Shown one piece after another: positions 5,348-5,763 of a DNA stretch of 5,763 nucleotides. The DNA is taken from assembly GCA_900545305.1 (NCBI GenBank), contig UQYD01000073.1, positions 1-5,763 of the forward strand, given 5' to 3'. The stretch is from an uncultured Eubacterium sp. Its GTDB lineage: Bacteria > Bacillota > Clostridia > Lachnospirales > CAG-274. The notes under the pieces are model-generated. The model made no database searches, had not been told where the DNA came from, and saw only the letters and a program-made list of their open reading frames with translations. The stretch's first letter is position 1; the number at the start of each line of letters is the position of its first letter. A program made the translations under genes and the position numbers.

Positions 5348-5763
5348 GAGGATAACGGTTTCAATCCTGAACAGATTTCTCGAATGATGAATATGATTAA
5401 AATGGTACAAATGTTAAATAACGAAAACAAGCCTAAAGAAGATGAGCAAAGTCACTCAAATGATGAAAATGATACAGTAGTTGAAGAAGTAACAGAAAAT
5501 ATAAATCAAGTAAATGATGGTGTAAAGACAATAGAAAAGGCAATACCATATATAGACCCAAAGTACCAAAAAAACTTAGAAATTATGGTAAAAATAATGG
5601 AATTGCAAAAAGTAATTAACTCGTTTTCAGCAATTACAATACAGTCTAAAAATCCGGAAGAAAAGAGTAGAAAAATGCTTATGGCAATAAAGCCAGAGCT
5701 AGATAATAAAAAACAAAAAATGTTAGACCTATTTGTAAAAGTAATGGAAATAAAAACAATAAT
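5345..5763 (+). CDS. Uncharacterised protein with a 49-residue internal repeat (3' partial)
   Basis: The frame opens at TTG (5345) behind a strong ribosome binding site and stays open to the window end, giving 139 residues with no stop. I do not recognise the product with confidence. It has a Met-rich, probably helical N terminus (Met 14, 15, 17, 20, 23), then a hydrophilic acidic linker at about 27-52, then charged amphipathic helices. There is no signal peptide, transmembrane segment or cysteine, so it is likely cytosolic. Residues 68-87 and 117-136 align without gaps at an offset of 49, with 10 of 20 identical (shared P, D, K, QK, L, VK, ME positions) and about 6 conservative changes, which indicates an internal duplication. 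From memory only, the second unit resembles the C-terminal helices of short hypothetical proteins in Clostridia. No strong sigma-A promoter is visible; a terminator lies upstream, so it must start its own transcript in 5209-5331. Confidence 0.8.
   Translation, partial: MEDNGFNPEQISRMMNMIKMVQMLNNENKPKEDEQSHSNDENDTVVEEVTENINQVNDGVKTIEKAIPYIDPKYQKNLEIMVKIMELQKVINSFSAITIQSKNPEEKSRKMLMAIKPELDNKKQKMLDLFVKVMEIKTI

Noticed and set aside
5130..5430. Two overlapping minus-strand frames around the hydrolase terminator
   Set aside because: They run through the terminator hairpin and across the start of the 5345 gene and show no recognisable protein features.

Overview
The window is low-GC, AT-rich DNA from a Gram-positive bacterium, most likely an anaerobic member of Clostridia. 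A Lachnospiraceae-type organism is my best guess. The reasons are the tig-clpP-clpX gene order, strong AGGAGG-type ribosome binding sites on every gene, T-rich intrinsic terminators, A/T-ending codons in most genes and an exported protein with a short Firmicutes-style signal peptide. Every gene I can support lies on the + strand. I see no tRNA, rRNA, transposon, CRISPR array or phage gene.

Layout: positions 1-51 may be the last 16 codons of an upstream gene. Positions 52-289 hold no convincing gene, but they contain a possible promoter (95-124), a small hairpin (173-187) and a strong intrinsic terminator (226-270). Together these look like a transcription unit of about 140 nt with no clear coding capacity. 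A very good sigma-A promoter (290-318) then drives a DUF503/YlxP family gene (360-641). A second promoter with an extended -10 (661-689) precedes tig (731-2011), clpP (2048-2632) and clpX (2645-3934), which are tightly spaced and end at a classic terminator (3942-3971).

Downstream, an exported alpha/beta hydrolase (4041-5168) has its own promoter and its own terminator (5178-5208), so it is monocistronic. After a 136-nt spacer with potential hairpins, a TTG-started gene begins at 5345 and runs off the window end. I do not recognise its product with confidence, but it carries an internal duplication with a 49-residue period.

Functionally, the core is a protein quality-control operon. Trigger factor meets nascent chains at the ribosome exit tunnel, while ClpX unfolds proteins and feeds them to ClpP for degradation. 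All key catalytic and interaction motifs are intact. The lon and ysxC (engB) genes that often follow clpX in Clostridia are not adjacent here; the secreted hydrolase occupies that place. The most unusual items are the autonomous noncoding unit at 95-270 and the repeat-containing partial gene at the 3' edge.
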